Shown here: in pieces, positions 29,309 through 35,820 of the stretch
How positions within the stretch are numbered: position 1 is the stretch's first letter
Layout of the letters: each line of letters begins with the position of its first letter
NCBI GenBank assembly: GCA_937949995.1
Contig: CALFEO010000016.1
Coordinates: 1 to 35,844, forward strand
Origin: an uncultured bacterium
GTDB lineage: Bacteria; Patescibacteriota; Patescibacteriia; 2-12-FULL-60-25
Reading direction: 5' to 3'
DNA: 35,844 nucleotides
Notes under the pieces: generated by a model
Seen by the model: only the letters and a program-made list of their open reading frames with translations
Database searches by the model: none
Told to the model about the DNA's origin: nothing
Made by a program: the position numbers and the translations under genes

Positions 29309-29995
29309 TCAGCTTTGGATAAGGTATTTACCGTGTTTTTTATCGGAAATGATGCGTCCGTCGGCCAGAGTAATAACCCGGCTGCGCAATTCGTTGACAA
29401 CTTCGCGGTTGTGAGTGACCAAGACGACAGTACTGCCGAAATCGTTGATTTTTTTGAGAACTTGAATTACATCGGCTGTGTTAATGGTATCCAAATTACC
29501 CGTAGGCTCGTCGGCGAGCAGAATTTTGGGGCGGTGAACCAAGGCACGTGCGATGACAACACGTTGTTGCTCGCCTCCGGAAATTTGATGCGGAAAGCGG
29601 TGAGCTTTTTGCTCGAGGCCCACGACCTTGAGAACATGAGGCACGGTTTCACGGATGCGGCGGTTTGTTTCGCCGCTGACCTCGAGAGCAAAGGCTACGT
29701 TTTCCCAAACCGTTTTTTGCTTGAGCAGTTTGAAATCTTGAAAGACGACGCCGATTTGCCGGCGCAGATAGGGAATATCGCGCTTTTTGATGCGGGTGAT
29801 ATCCCAACCGCCGATACTGATTTTACCGCGTGTGGGACGCTCTTCGGCGATTAACAGCTTGGCCAATGTGGTTTTGCCGGCTCCGCTGGTGCCCACAATG
29901 CAAACAAACTCACCCGGCTCGATAGAGAGATTGATATCACGCAAGCCATGAACATCCGAACCGTATATTTTGGAAATATTTTGTAAATCTATCAT
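29309..29995 (-). CDS. ftsE: Cell division ATP-binding protein FtsE
   Basis: A 228-residue ABC ATPase. Walker A GTSGAGKTT is at 35-43, the Q loop in VVFQDFKLL, the signature ISGGEQQR, Walker B ILLADEPTGNLD, and the switch His in VLVTHN. The start MIDLQNISKIYG fits the family; a 35-residue extension upstream overlaps the previous gene and is rejected. It begins 10 nt after the RlpA-like stop codon, so the operon is probably rlpA-like, ftsE, ftsX, 408, 307. Partner of FtsX at the cytoplasmic face of the divisome. Confidence 0.97.
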   Translation of the reverse strand: MIDLQNISKIYGSDVHGLRDINLSIEPGEFVCIVGTSGAGKTTLAKLLIAEERPTRGKISIGGWDITRIKKRDIPYLRRQIGVVFQDFKLLKQKTVWENVAFALEVSGETNRRIRETVPHVLKVVGLEQKAHRFPHQISGGEQQRVVIARALVHRPKILLADEPTGNLDTINTADVIQVLKKINDFGSTVVLVTHNREVVNELRSRVITLADGRIISDKKHGKYLIQS

Positions 29996-30005
29996 GTTGA
30001 TTTGA

Positions 30006-30887
30006 TTAATAACTCCACAAAGGCTCTGCCGGGATTGGTGCGGGCGCGGGAGTTGGAGCTGTAACAGCCACAGGCACAGCCGGTGCGGGCGGAGAATCAA
30101 CAGGCTCTACTGTTACATGAGTCAAGCCCGCTCCCAAAGGAGCGATTTTTTGAAAAGCGACCTTATCCAAATCAATTACACGATCCGGGTGGATATCGCG
30201 CTCCGGCCCGAAATCGTTAATACGCACTACGACCGATTTGGTTGGATCGTTGGTGCGGGTGACTTTAACGTAATTTCCTTTGGGAAAATCGGGTGAAGCG
30301 GCGCAGTCGCAATTTTTGTAAGCATACCAAGAGGCATAGCCCTCGGGCATATAGCCCGGATCTGCGGAGGCTTGCAATGCGGTACGCGGAACAAGGACAA
30401 GCTGGACGCGGGAATTTAAACGGACACTAGCATGAACTCCGTTTGCGTCAGTAATTGCCGGAACAAGCTCGATTTGACCCATTATGTTTTGCTCGAAGGC
30501 GCAAGACCAAGCCGGATCGGATGAGCAGAGCTCCGTATAGACTGTAAGTTTGGTAAATTCGGGAGAATCGGGTGCGTTGGTGCGCCAATGAAGCTCGATT
30601 ACATCACTCATGGCGGGATGGCCGGATAAGGAGGTTGAAGCCGTTTTGACTGATGTTAAAACGGTAAGAACGCCGGGCGCGGGAATATCATCGGCATCGA
30701 ATGCGATGTTGAGATTGATTTGCGGTAAATCCAAATCAACCTCACGCTCCAAAAAGCCGATATCCAAGAACAATTGCGTAAAGGTGGAAGAGCCGAAAAA
30801 GTTAGTCATGGCGGATGCGTGCTTGACCGGAAACGCCAAAACCAGTAAACTCAAGGACATTAAAATTATCGTGATCTTTTTACACAT
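30006..30887 (-). CDS. RlpA-like double-psi beta-barrel protein, secreted
   Basis: A 293-residue protein with a signal peptide (MCKKITIILMSLSLLVLAFP, cleavage near HASA). The middle beta-rich region contains cysteines (ELCSSDPAWSCAF). The RlpA/DPBB domain is at about residues 190-265: EGYASWYAYKNCDCAASPDF, VRINDFGPERDIHPDRVIDL and a C-terminal Pro/Ala-rich tail. RlpA-type barrels bind or cleave denuded septal glycan. The catalytic Asp and His region (DFGP) is present, but the SPOR domain of proteobacterial RlpA is not. Its place before ftsEX fits a septal wall hydrolase or its regulator. An alternative ATG 21 bp upstream is in frame. Confidence 0.86.
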   Translation of the reverse strand: MCKKITIILMSLSLLVLAFPVKHASAMTNFFGSSTFTQLFLDIGFLEREVDLDLPQINLNIAFDADDIPAPGVLTVLTSVKTASTSLSGHPAMSDVIELHWRTNAPDSPEFTKLTVYTELCSSDPAWSCAFEQNIMGQIELVPAITDANGVHASVRLNSRVQLVLVPRTALQASADPGYMPEGYASWYAYKNCDCAASPDFPKGNYVKVTRTNDPTKSVVVRINDFGPERDIHPDRVIDLDKVAFQKIAPLGAGLTHVTVEPVDSPPAPAVPVAVTAPTPAPAPIPAEPLWSY

Positions 30888-30898
30888 AACATAGCCAA

Positions 30899-30904
30899 AG
30901 TATA
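30899..30904 (-). promoter_or_regulatory. Extended -10 of the RlpA-ftsEX operon
   Basis: TATACT (30904-30899), preceded by TGA, lies 11 nt before the ATG at 30887. A TTACAA 17 bp upstream is a weak -35. There is no Shine-Dalgarno. Confidence 0.45.
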
Positions 30905-30989
30905 TCACAACAGCGCATGATTTGTAACGTGAATAACTTCTTTACCGCACCTGCCCAAGTCATAACGTCGTAACGTGACAAATTGTTTT

Positions 30990-31072
30990 CGTAGGGATAA
31001 TCCTTGTGATTATCCGTACTGATACGATCATCTGTTGTCTTGGCACGGATAAACACAAGGTTTATCCCTACG
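30990..31072. repeat. Complete palindromic element F5 (about 83 bp)
   Basis: CGTAGGGATAATCCTTGTGA at the left and ACACAAGGTTTATCCCTACG at the right. The left half has drifted to AATCC/GATTATCC with paired changes that keep the small internal palindrome. A weak F4 fragment (GTAACGTGAATAAC, CGTCGTAACGTGAC) precedes it at about 30925-30980. Confidence 0.85.
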
Positions 31073-31102
31073 AGTAAGGTTTGGCTAGAAGCTGTCGAGT
31101 TA

Positions 31103-31178
31103 GCCGAAGTAGCTCAGTTGGTAGAGCAATGCTTTCGTAAAGCAGAGGTCGCGGGTTCGAATCCCGCCTCCGGCTCCA
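31103..31178 (+). tRNA. tRNA-Thr (anticodon CGU)
   Basis: A cloverleaf with acceptor GCCGAAG/CTCCGGC, D arm GCTC...GAGC, anticodon loop TTCGTAA (anticodon CGT) and T arm GCGGG-TTCGAAT-CCCGC. The CCA end is encoded. Two unpaired positions are visible: A5 against C68 in the acceptor and A27 against G43 in the anticodon stem. Either can be tolerated. A terminator follows directly. Confidence 0.94.
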
Positions 31179-31204
31179 GAAAAAACCGCGTAAAGCGGTT
31201 TTTT
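31179..31204 (+). terminator. Terminator of tRNA-Thr
   Basis: AAACCGC / GCGGTTT with a 5-nt loop, followed by four more T, directly after the CCA end. Confidence 0.88.
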
Positions 31205-31233
31205 GTTATGTCGATTGGATAAGGTTATGAGGT

Positions 31234-31854
31234 CTATTCGAATTTGAGGTAAACAACAACATCCTCGGATTGACGGCGGTTGATTAATTCGTTTTCCAAA
31301 GCGTACATATCGCCTCCCTCGGCCATAGCCGCGGAAACCTTTTGTTCCATAACCGCGGGTTTTAAAACATTGTCGCGAAAATCCTGCTCGCTCCAACCGT
31401 AATTATCCAATAAATATTTGGCGATATCAGTGGTATTTTGCGCGGCGGCCTCGGCAACGATTTGCTCAAAAATTTGATCGATTTCCTCTTTGGAAACGGT
31501 TACCTGGTTTTTCTCGGCGAATTCTTCCACCATTTTTTGTCTGATTAACTGTTCCATTATATTTTGACCCAGCTCGTTTTCCGAGGGCATGGTAGCGCCG
31601 ACATCTTGACCGGCTTCACTGTTAATAAAACGCTCCACCGCATCGCGTGTTTCCAAAAAACGAGTATAAGTAACAGAACGATTGCCCACATAAGCGGCGG
31701 GCAAAGCAAAGGTTTTGGCCATGATGCGCGCCGAATAGCCGTCGGTTTGTTTGGCGTAAATGCCGTAAATATTGTAGGTGATAAAAATGGCAACAGCAGA
31801 CACCAAGACGAGTGCCGAAATTATAACGGCGATTTTTTTTGTAAGAGGATTCAT
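31234..31854 (-). CDS. SurA_N-like exported protein without a PPIase domain
   Basis: A 206-residue protein from the ATG that begins MNPLTKKIAVIISALVLVSA, a signal or membrane anchor (about 8-28). ALPAAYVGNRSVTYTRFLET starts the SurA N-terminal chaperone fold. It continues with LGQNIMEQLIRQKMVEEFAE, a helical Glu-rich segment and GWSEQDFRDNVLKPAVMEQK. The parvulin rotamase domain usually found after this is missing, and the chain ends shortly after ENELINRRQ. It is probably an extracytoplasmic chaperone. It follows the DivIC-like gene by 8 nt and ends the 33.0-31.2 kb operon. Confidence 0.8.
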   Translation of the reverse strand: MNPLTKKIAVIISALVLVSAVAIFITYNIYGIYAKQTDGYSARIMAKTFALPAAYVGNRSVTYTRFLETRDAVERFINSEAGQDVGATMPSENELGQNIMEQLIRQKMVEEFAEKNQVTVSKEEIDQIFEQIVAEAAAQNTTDIAKYLLDNYGWSEQDFRDNVLKPAVMEQKVSAAMAEGGDMYALENELINRRQSEDVVVYLKFE

Positions 31855-31862
31855 AGATAAAA

Positions 31863-32291
31863 TTAGGCAGCCGGTTTGGTAAAGTAATCCCACCAGCGCT
31901 CGGGATTGGAACGGGTATCGGTCATAGCGGGAGGCTCGGGAGTGATATCGATGGAAGACCACTCCGCATCCGCCGGTGATACGCCTTCGAGGATAATCAC
32001 ATGTTCGCCGGGTTTTTGCAAATTAAGTTTTGCCCGTGACTCGCGTTCCAGATATTGAGTTGATTGAATTTTTTCCGCAAATGCCGCCAATTCGCTGCGC
32101 CGGCCTTCAAGAGCCGCGGCTTTGCTTTCCAGCGCTTGGATTTCACGGTCCACGCTCCAACCGCGATAAGTTTCGCGTACCGTGGACATGCCGACCACAA
32201 AAAGAATGGCAATGTTGGCTATCAAAAACAACGGCCATTTGGCTTTGGCTGCAAGATTCAACGAATAATTGCTTTGCGACTCCGGAATCAT
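31863..32291 (-). CDS. Septum-formation initiator (DivIC/FtsB-like)
   Basis: A 142-residue protein. A short cytoplasmic N-terminus is followed by one membrane segment (about residues 19-38, WPLFLIANIAILFVVG). An extracytoplasmic coiled coil (REIQALESKAAALEGRRSEL) comes next, then LERESRAKLNLQKPGEHVII, the usual junction of this family. The tail ends PERWWDYFTKP. It should link FtsL/FtsQ-type proteins in the divisome. It begins 3 nt after the PH-domain gene stop codon and is followed 8 nt later by the SurA_N-like gene. Confidence 0.88.
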   Translation of the reverse strand: MIPESQSNYSLNLAAKAKWPLFLIANIAILFVVGMSTVRETYRGWSVDREIQALESKAAALEGRRSELAAFAEKIQSTQYLERESRAKLNLQKPGEHVIILEGVSPADAEWSSIDITPEPPAMTDTRSNPERWWDYFTKPAA

Positions 32292-32294
32292 AAA

Positions 32295-33026
32295 TTATTT
32301 CATTTTTTGATTCTCAACATCCTCATAATCTTCATCAGCGTCTTCCTCGTCAGCCAAATCATGTTCTTCGGTTTCAAAAAATTTTTCCATAGCCTCTTTT
32401 TTTACGGCTCGGCCCAATACGGCCTCAACATCGGCAACAATATCATCATCAACCTGATCCAAGAGGCGGGCGATACGGCGCAAGCGCGAACGGCGATCTT
32501 TGGGTTGGTCGGATTCGGTTTTTTTGGACTCTTTGGCGGAAAAAGACCGGACATCGTTAATGAGATCGTGCAGTTTATCGGGATAAGGAACTGATGTGAC
32601 TTCGATATTGGTGGATTGACCGGCGGTTTGCACACTGACCGAGCCCATGCGGAATATTGTTTGCCAAATGCCTTTACGTTGCCACGAAACATCCTGAATC
32701 GCATCGTAAGAAGCCTCGGAAACACGCCGTGAGAGCAAACCTTTTTGATCTACATCAACCAAACGTAAATTGGTTACCACCAAAACATCGGCATTCCATA
32801 AAAACAATGCGCGAATAGCTAAAATGATTCCGATGGAGATACAGCCGGCAAAAATCAATAACCCGATCAAGCCCCAGCTCATCAAGGGAAACAGTAAGAA
32901 AAAAGGCACCACGATAAGCAACATGGCGATAAACAACGAAGGAATCAGGGTAAATAAATGCCTGCGCACCAAAGCCTCGATGTTTTCTTCTTCTTTAAGT
33001 TGAATTATGGATTCGATGCGGAACAT
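32295..33026 (-). CDS. Membrane protein with bacterial PH (bPH2-like) domain
   Basis: A 243-residue protein. Two membrane helices (about 24-75: LFTLIPSLFIAMLLIVVPFF, then a second hydrophobic run) precede the PH-like beta region. This has DVLVVTNLRLVDVDQKGLLS and ASYDAIQDVSWQRKGIWQTI, and GSVSVQTAG. This is the arrangement of YdbS/YdbT-type membrane proteins. The C-terminal third is charged, first basic (RRSRLRRIARL), then strongly acidic to the end, and should be a cytoplasmic tail. It is the first gene of an operon with the DivIC-like and SurA_N-like genes. The exact role is unknown. Confidence 0.84.
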   Translation of the reverse strand: MFRIESIIQLKEEENIEALVRRHLFTLIPSLFIAMLLIVVPFFLLFPLMSWGLIGLLIFAGCISIGIILAIRALFLWNADVLVVTNLRLVDVDQKGLLSRRVSEASYDAIQDVSWQRKGIWQTIFRMGSVSVQTAGQSTNIEVTSVPYPDKLHDLINDVRSFSAKESKKTESDQPKDRRSRLRRIARLLDQVDDDIVADVEAVLGRAVKKEAMEKFFETEEHDLADEEDADEDYEDVENQKMK

Positions 33027-33044
33027 AGAACTTAAAACGGAATG

Positions 33045-33136
33045 CGTTCGTAACGTTTATAACGTTCGTAACGAGTTATGATGATCGTCCAAGTAACTAC
33101 TGAGCTCGTTATAAACGTTATAAACGTTATGAACGC
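33045..33136. repeat. F4 palindromic array
   Basis: CGTTCGTAACGTTTATAACG, TTCGTAACGAG on the left and CTCGTTATAAACGTTATAAA, CGTTATGAACG on the right make a large inverted repeat. It lies between murE and the PH-domain operon. Confidence 0.83.
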
Positions 33137-33166
33137 AACCAAAGGTTATTGGTTATTATATCTCTC

Positions 33167-34480
33167 TTAGCCGTGATTAGCAATACGGTTTTTGAGGGCT
33201 TGGCGGGCGGTTTGGCGTTCGTCCCAGGGGATTTTTTTGCCGTTTGCGACACAGATTGCTTGTTCGGAGCCTTTGCCGGTAAGCAAAACCAGATCTCCGG
33301 GTTCGGCCAAGGTGATGGCTTTGTTGATAGCTTCCTTGCGATCGGATATGAGGAATAAGTTCTGATCTTCGACTTTACCCGCCTCTTTGGCGCCTTGGGC
33401 GACGTCGGCTATGATTTGCATGGGATCGTCATCGTAAGGATCTTCGTTGGTGATTATCACGATATCCGCGGTTTTGCCGGCCATATTGCCCAAAACGGGA
33501 CGGCGGGCAATATCGCGGCCGCCTCCGCAAGAGCCGAGGACGTGAATAAGACGCTTCGGCTTAAGCTCGGATATGGTTTGATAGATGACGGACAATGAGG
33601 CGGGTTCGGGCGCGTAATCGACCAAGACGGTAAAAGGCTGGCCCTCGTTGATGGATTCAAAACGGCCGGGAATATTTTTTATGGCTTCGAGCGATTTAAC
33701 AGCCGACTCGGTGTTGACTCCGCAGATCTTGGCGCAAGATAGGGCGGCCAAAGCATTGTAAGCGTTGACTTTGCCCATGATGTTGAGGTTGATGGTTCTG
33801 CCGGCGATGACAAAGGAGACTCCATGCGCGGTTTCTTGAATATTTTCGGCACGCATATCGGCGCACTCCCCTGTTCCGTAAGTGACGGTGTTGGCGAGCT
33901 CGGGAAGTTGGAAATCTTGCCAGTGCTCATCATCGCAATTTAACACGGCGAAGCGCGGGGCTTCCGTGCTGTTCAAGATTTTGGGCGGGAGCGAGGCCGT
34001 GTGTTGGAACAAGCGGATTTTGGCTTGTTTGTAATTTTCGAAACCGCCATGAGCTTCGATGTGTTCGGGGGTAAGATTGGTGAATACACAGATGTCGTAA
34101 GCGATGTTTTGGTGGCGGTGCTGTACAATGCCTTGAGATGATGTTTCCACCACAGCGTAAGCACAGCCGGCATCCACCATTTGGCGCAACATTTTTTGCA
34201 ATTGAAAACGACCCAGCATGGTCATCTTGGTATCGTTTAACCACTCTTTATCCGCGACTTTGAAAATGGCTGTGGTAGTGCAACCCGTTTTGGCTCCACC
34301 GGCTTCGAGCGCTTTGGCGATCATGTAAGCCGTGCTGGTTTTGCCGTTGGTACCGGTTACACCGATCACAATCATTTCGCGCGAAGGATTGTTGTAAACC
34401 AAAGCCGCCGCATAAGACAGCAGATAGTGATAAACATCTACCAGTCCGCGAGGGGCGAATTTTTTCAGTTGATGAAACAT
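33167..34480 (-). CDS. murE: Compact MurE-like UDP-MurNAc-peptide ligase
   Basis: A 437-residue Mur ligase that adds the third residue of the peptidoglycan stem in the cytoplasm. P-loop GVTGTNGKTST is at 40-50, ETSSQGIVQHRH at about 112-123, TNLTPEHIEAHGGFENY at 134-150, GRFE at 272-275, and LVDYAPEPASL at 286-296. GSCGGGRDIARRP is at about 316-328. The N-terminal UDP-binding domain is reduced to about 35 residues (usual MurE is about 490 long). The amino-acid-selecting motif is NEDPYDDDP (345-353) where DAP-adding enzymes have DNPR, so the residue added is probably not meso-DAP. The gene is alone, between F3 and F4 repeats. Confidence 0.9.
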   Translation of the reverse strand: MFHQLKKFAPRGLVDVYHYLLSYAAALVYNNPSREMIVIGVTGTNGKTSTAYMIAKALEAGGAKTGCTTTAIFKVADKEWLNDTKMTMLGRFQLQKMLRQMVDAGCAYAVVETSSQGIVQHRHQNIAYDICVFTNLTPEHIEAHGGFENYKQAKIRLFQHTASLPPKILNSTEAPRFAVLNCDDEHWQDFQLPELANTVTYGTGECADMRAENIQETAHGVSFVIAGRTINLNIMGKVNAYNALAALSCAKICGVNTESAVKSLEAIKNIPGRFESINEGQPFTVLVDYAPEPASLSVIYQTISELKPKRLIHVLGSCGGGRDIARRPVLGNMAGKTADIVIITNEDPYDDDPMQIIADVAQGAKEAGKVEDQNLFLISDRKEAINKAITLAEPGDLVLLTGKGSEQAICVANGKKIPWDERQTARQALKNRIANHG

Positions 34481-34485
34481 AACTT

Positions 34486-34520
34486 AAAGCTTCCAGCTAC
34501 CAGCTTCTAGCCGCTAGCCA
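34486..34520. repeat. F3 AGCT-rich repeat
   Basis: AGCTTCCAGCTACCAGCTTC followed by TAGCCGCTAGCC, just upstream of murE. Confidence 0.65.
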
Positions 34521-34530
34521 AAATTACTCT

Positions 34531-34580
34531 TTTGTCATTTCGAACGCACGTGAGAAATCTCCGCTGTTATTACTGGCTAT
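34531..34580. repeat. F1 half-element
   Basis: TTTGTCATTTCGAACGCACG then TGAGAAATCTCCGCTGTTAT. Only the left arm is present; the right arm is replaced by F4 sequence. Confidence 0.8.
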
Positions 34581-34587
34581 CAAGAAG

Positions 34588-34621
34588 ACGTTTATAACGT
34601 TAATAACGTTTGTAACGAGTT
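34588..34621. repeat. F4 repeat fragment
   Basis: ACGTTTATAACGTTAATAAC followed by GTTTGTAACGAGTT. Confidence 0.75.
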
Positions 34622-34632
34622 CAGTAGTTGAA

Positions 34633-34704
34633 GATCGAGGCTTGTCAAGAGTAACTTAAGCTTCTCTTGACGAACTTTAGACTTGACGAACTTTGATCTT
34701 AGCG
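34633..34704. repeat. F2 inverted repeat
   Basis: CTTGTCAAGAGTAACTTAAG faces CTTCTCTTGACGAACTTTAG, followed by CTTGACGAACTTTGATCTTA. The 478-bp gap from murE to the last gene holds F3, F1, F4 and F2 fragments and then a promoter and leader. Confidence 0.72.
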
Positions 34705-34780
34705 TGCTCCGCTCAGTTATCGTCAATTTAGCAAAAAAACGGGGATTTGACCAACTTTTATGGTCAGAGGATGGTGACTA

Positions 34781-34809
34781 TTGACATTTTGGCTTAATTA
34801 TGCTAATTT
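34781..34809 (+). promoter_or_regulatory. Promoter of the Cys-rich lipoprotein gene
   Basis: TTGACA (34781-34786), a 17-bp spacer ending in TGC, and TAATTT (34804-34809). Transcription would start near 34816, leaving a leader of about 140 nt. Confidence 0.65.
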
Positions 34810-34869
34810 ATGACATTCGAACTTTCTCACTAAAGCTACAAGCTTCTAGCTTCTAGCTCAACCCTAAAT

Positions 34870-34915
34870 CCCTTATCAGGGACTTGCTAACCAGGTAACA
34901 GCCCCCTGATAAGGG
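34870..34915 (+). promoter_or_regulatory. Leader stem-loop with alternative pairings
   Basis: CCCTTATCAGGG (34870-34881) is the exact reverse complement of CCCTGATAAGGG (34904-34915), so a 12-bp stem with a 22-nt loop can form. Each half can also fold alone, and the right one makes CCCCC-TGATAA-GGGGG followed by TTT. The two states exclude each other, so it could be an attenuator or an mRNA stabiliser in front of the lipoprotein gene. Confidence 0.5.
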
Positions 34916-34958
34916 GGTTTGGGGGTTGTGCCAATAAACTTCACGAAAGGAGAAACCG

Positions 34959-35666
34959 ATGAACAAGTTGATGATGGTGACGATGGTTGTGATGGCGATG
35001 GTGGCGTTCGGTTGCAGTGGATCGGTGCAGAGTGAGGCCAAGGGACCGGAGCTCAAGTGGACGACCGTGGAAAATCCCAATCAGGGATCTTCGGAAGCGT
35101 CCGGAGAACAGGCGGAAGCAACGCCCGCCGAGCCGGTGGACGTGCGTACGAATGTGAGCGGTCTACCGGCCGAATGCAAGGGCGTATTGCCCGCAGCAAC
35201 CAGGATGGCCAGCAATTTGCTGGTGTGTCGTTGCCAAGACGGCGATACGACAGCCGTCTGGAGCGTTCACAGGTGGCAGGCTCACTACCCGTACTGCAAC
35301 AATCCCGAACCCGGGCAAGTGTTGCGTCACAAGGTGGTGAAGACCTCTGCGACCGCATCCGTCACTTCGGCTCCGAAACCGGCTGTGAAGGATGACAATC
35401 CTTACGCGGAAACTGCGACAGTCGCGACGACGAGCCGGACGCAAATCGACTGCGAGACTCGCGCTCAAGGCGATGCTCGTGCGGTCATCTGCTCCGTGGC
35501 CAAGGATAACCAGCCGAAGCAGACATATCAGTGCGTTGGCCCCAAGGTCAAGGCCTTGACCGTCGAGGCAAAGTCGAATTACACCGGTGGCGCGCCTTGC
35601 ACTTGCGAAGGCGGAAGACCGCCGACTCCGGTCGCGGCCACGGCGAATACGTGGATGTGCGACTAA
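34959..35666 (+). CDS. Cys-rich lipoprotein of unknown function
   Basis: A 235-residue protein with a Met-rich signal peptide and the lipobox VAFGC (Cys19). A low-complexity Glu/Ala/Pro linker follows, then a region with about 11 more cysteines (AECKG, VCRCQDGD, HYPYC, IDCETR, VICSVAK, TYQCVG, APCTCEGG, terminal MCD). These should form disulfides outside the membrane. A perfect AAAGGAG lies 6 nt before the ATG, with a TTGACA promoter and a structured leader upstream. Codon use is richer in G/C than in most neighbours and resembles that of the 5.8-kb gene. I recognise no family. The surface location and disulfides fit the VKOR pathway in the window. Confidence 0.8.
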   Translation: MNKLMMVTMVVMAMVAFGCSGSVQSEAKGPELKWTTVENPNQGSSEASGEQAEATPAEPVDVRTNVSGLPAECKGVLPAATRMASNLLVCRCQDGDTTAVWSVHRWQAHYPYCNNPEPGQVLRHKVVKTSATASVTSAPKPAVKDDNPYAETATVATTSRTQIDCETRAQGDARAVICSVAKDNQPKQTYQCVGPKVKALTVEAKSNYTGGAPCTCEGGRPPTPVAATANTWMCD

Positions 35667-35672
35667 CAAAAA

Positions 35673-35728
35673 AGCTACAAGCTTCCAGCTACCAGCTTCT
35701 AGCCAAAAAAGCTGATAGCCGATAGCTT
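35673..35728. repeat. F3 AGCT-rich repeat
   Basis: GCTACAAGCTTCCAGCTACC, AGCTTCTAGCC and GCTGATAGCCGATAGC lie between the lipoprotein stop codon and its terminator. A similar short piece (ACAAGCTTCTAGCTTCTAGC) is in the leader at 34838-34858. Confidence 0.65.
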
Positions 35729-35765
35729 AACCCCTTCAGACGATCTTGTTTGGAGGGTTTTTTTT
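35729..35765 (+). terminator. Probable terminator of the lipoprotein gene
   Basis: AACCCC...GGGTT arms around a long loop, followed by eight T (35758-35765). The stem has a mismatch and G-U pairs, so it is weaker than the others. Confidence 0.65.
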
Positions 35766-35790
35766 AACTTGAAATATCAGTAACAACCCT

Positions 35791-35820
35791 CGTAGGGGCA
35801 AACCTGGTGTTTGCCCGTGC
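35791..35820. repeat. F5 element, left part, cut by window end
   Basis: CGTAGGGGCAAACCTGGTGT then TTGCCCGTGC, the left half of the F5 palindrome with paired changes (GGGGCAAA/TTTGCCC). The right half would lie beyond the window. Confidence 0.75.

Noticed and set aside
29996..30100. N-terminal extension of FtsE
   Set aside because: It overlaps the 3' end of the RlpA-like gene and is not part of the ABC fold.
31040..31396. Open frames on both strands across tRNA-Thr (60 and 98 codons)
   Set aside because: They read through the tRNA and its terminator and overlap the SurA_N-like gene; they are translation artefacts.
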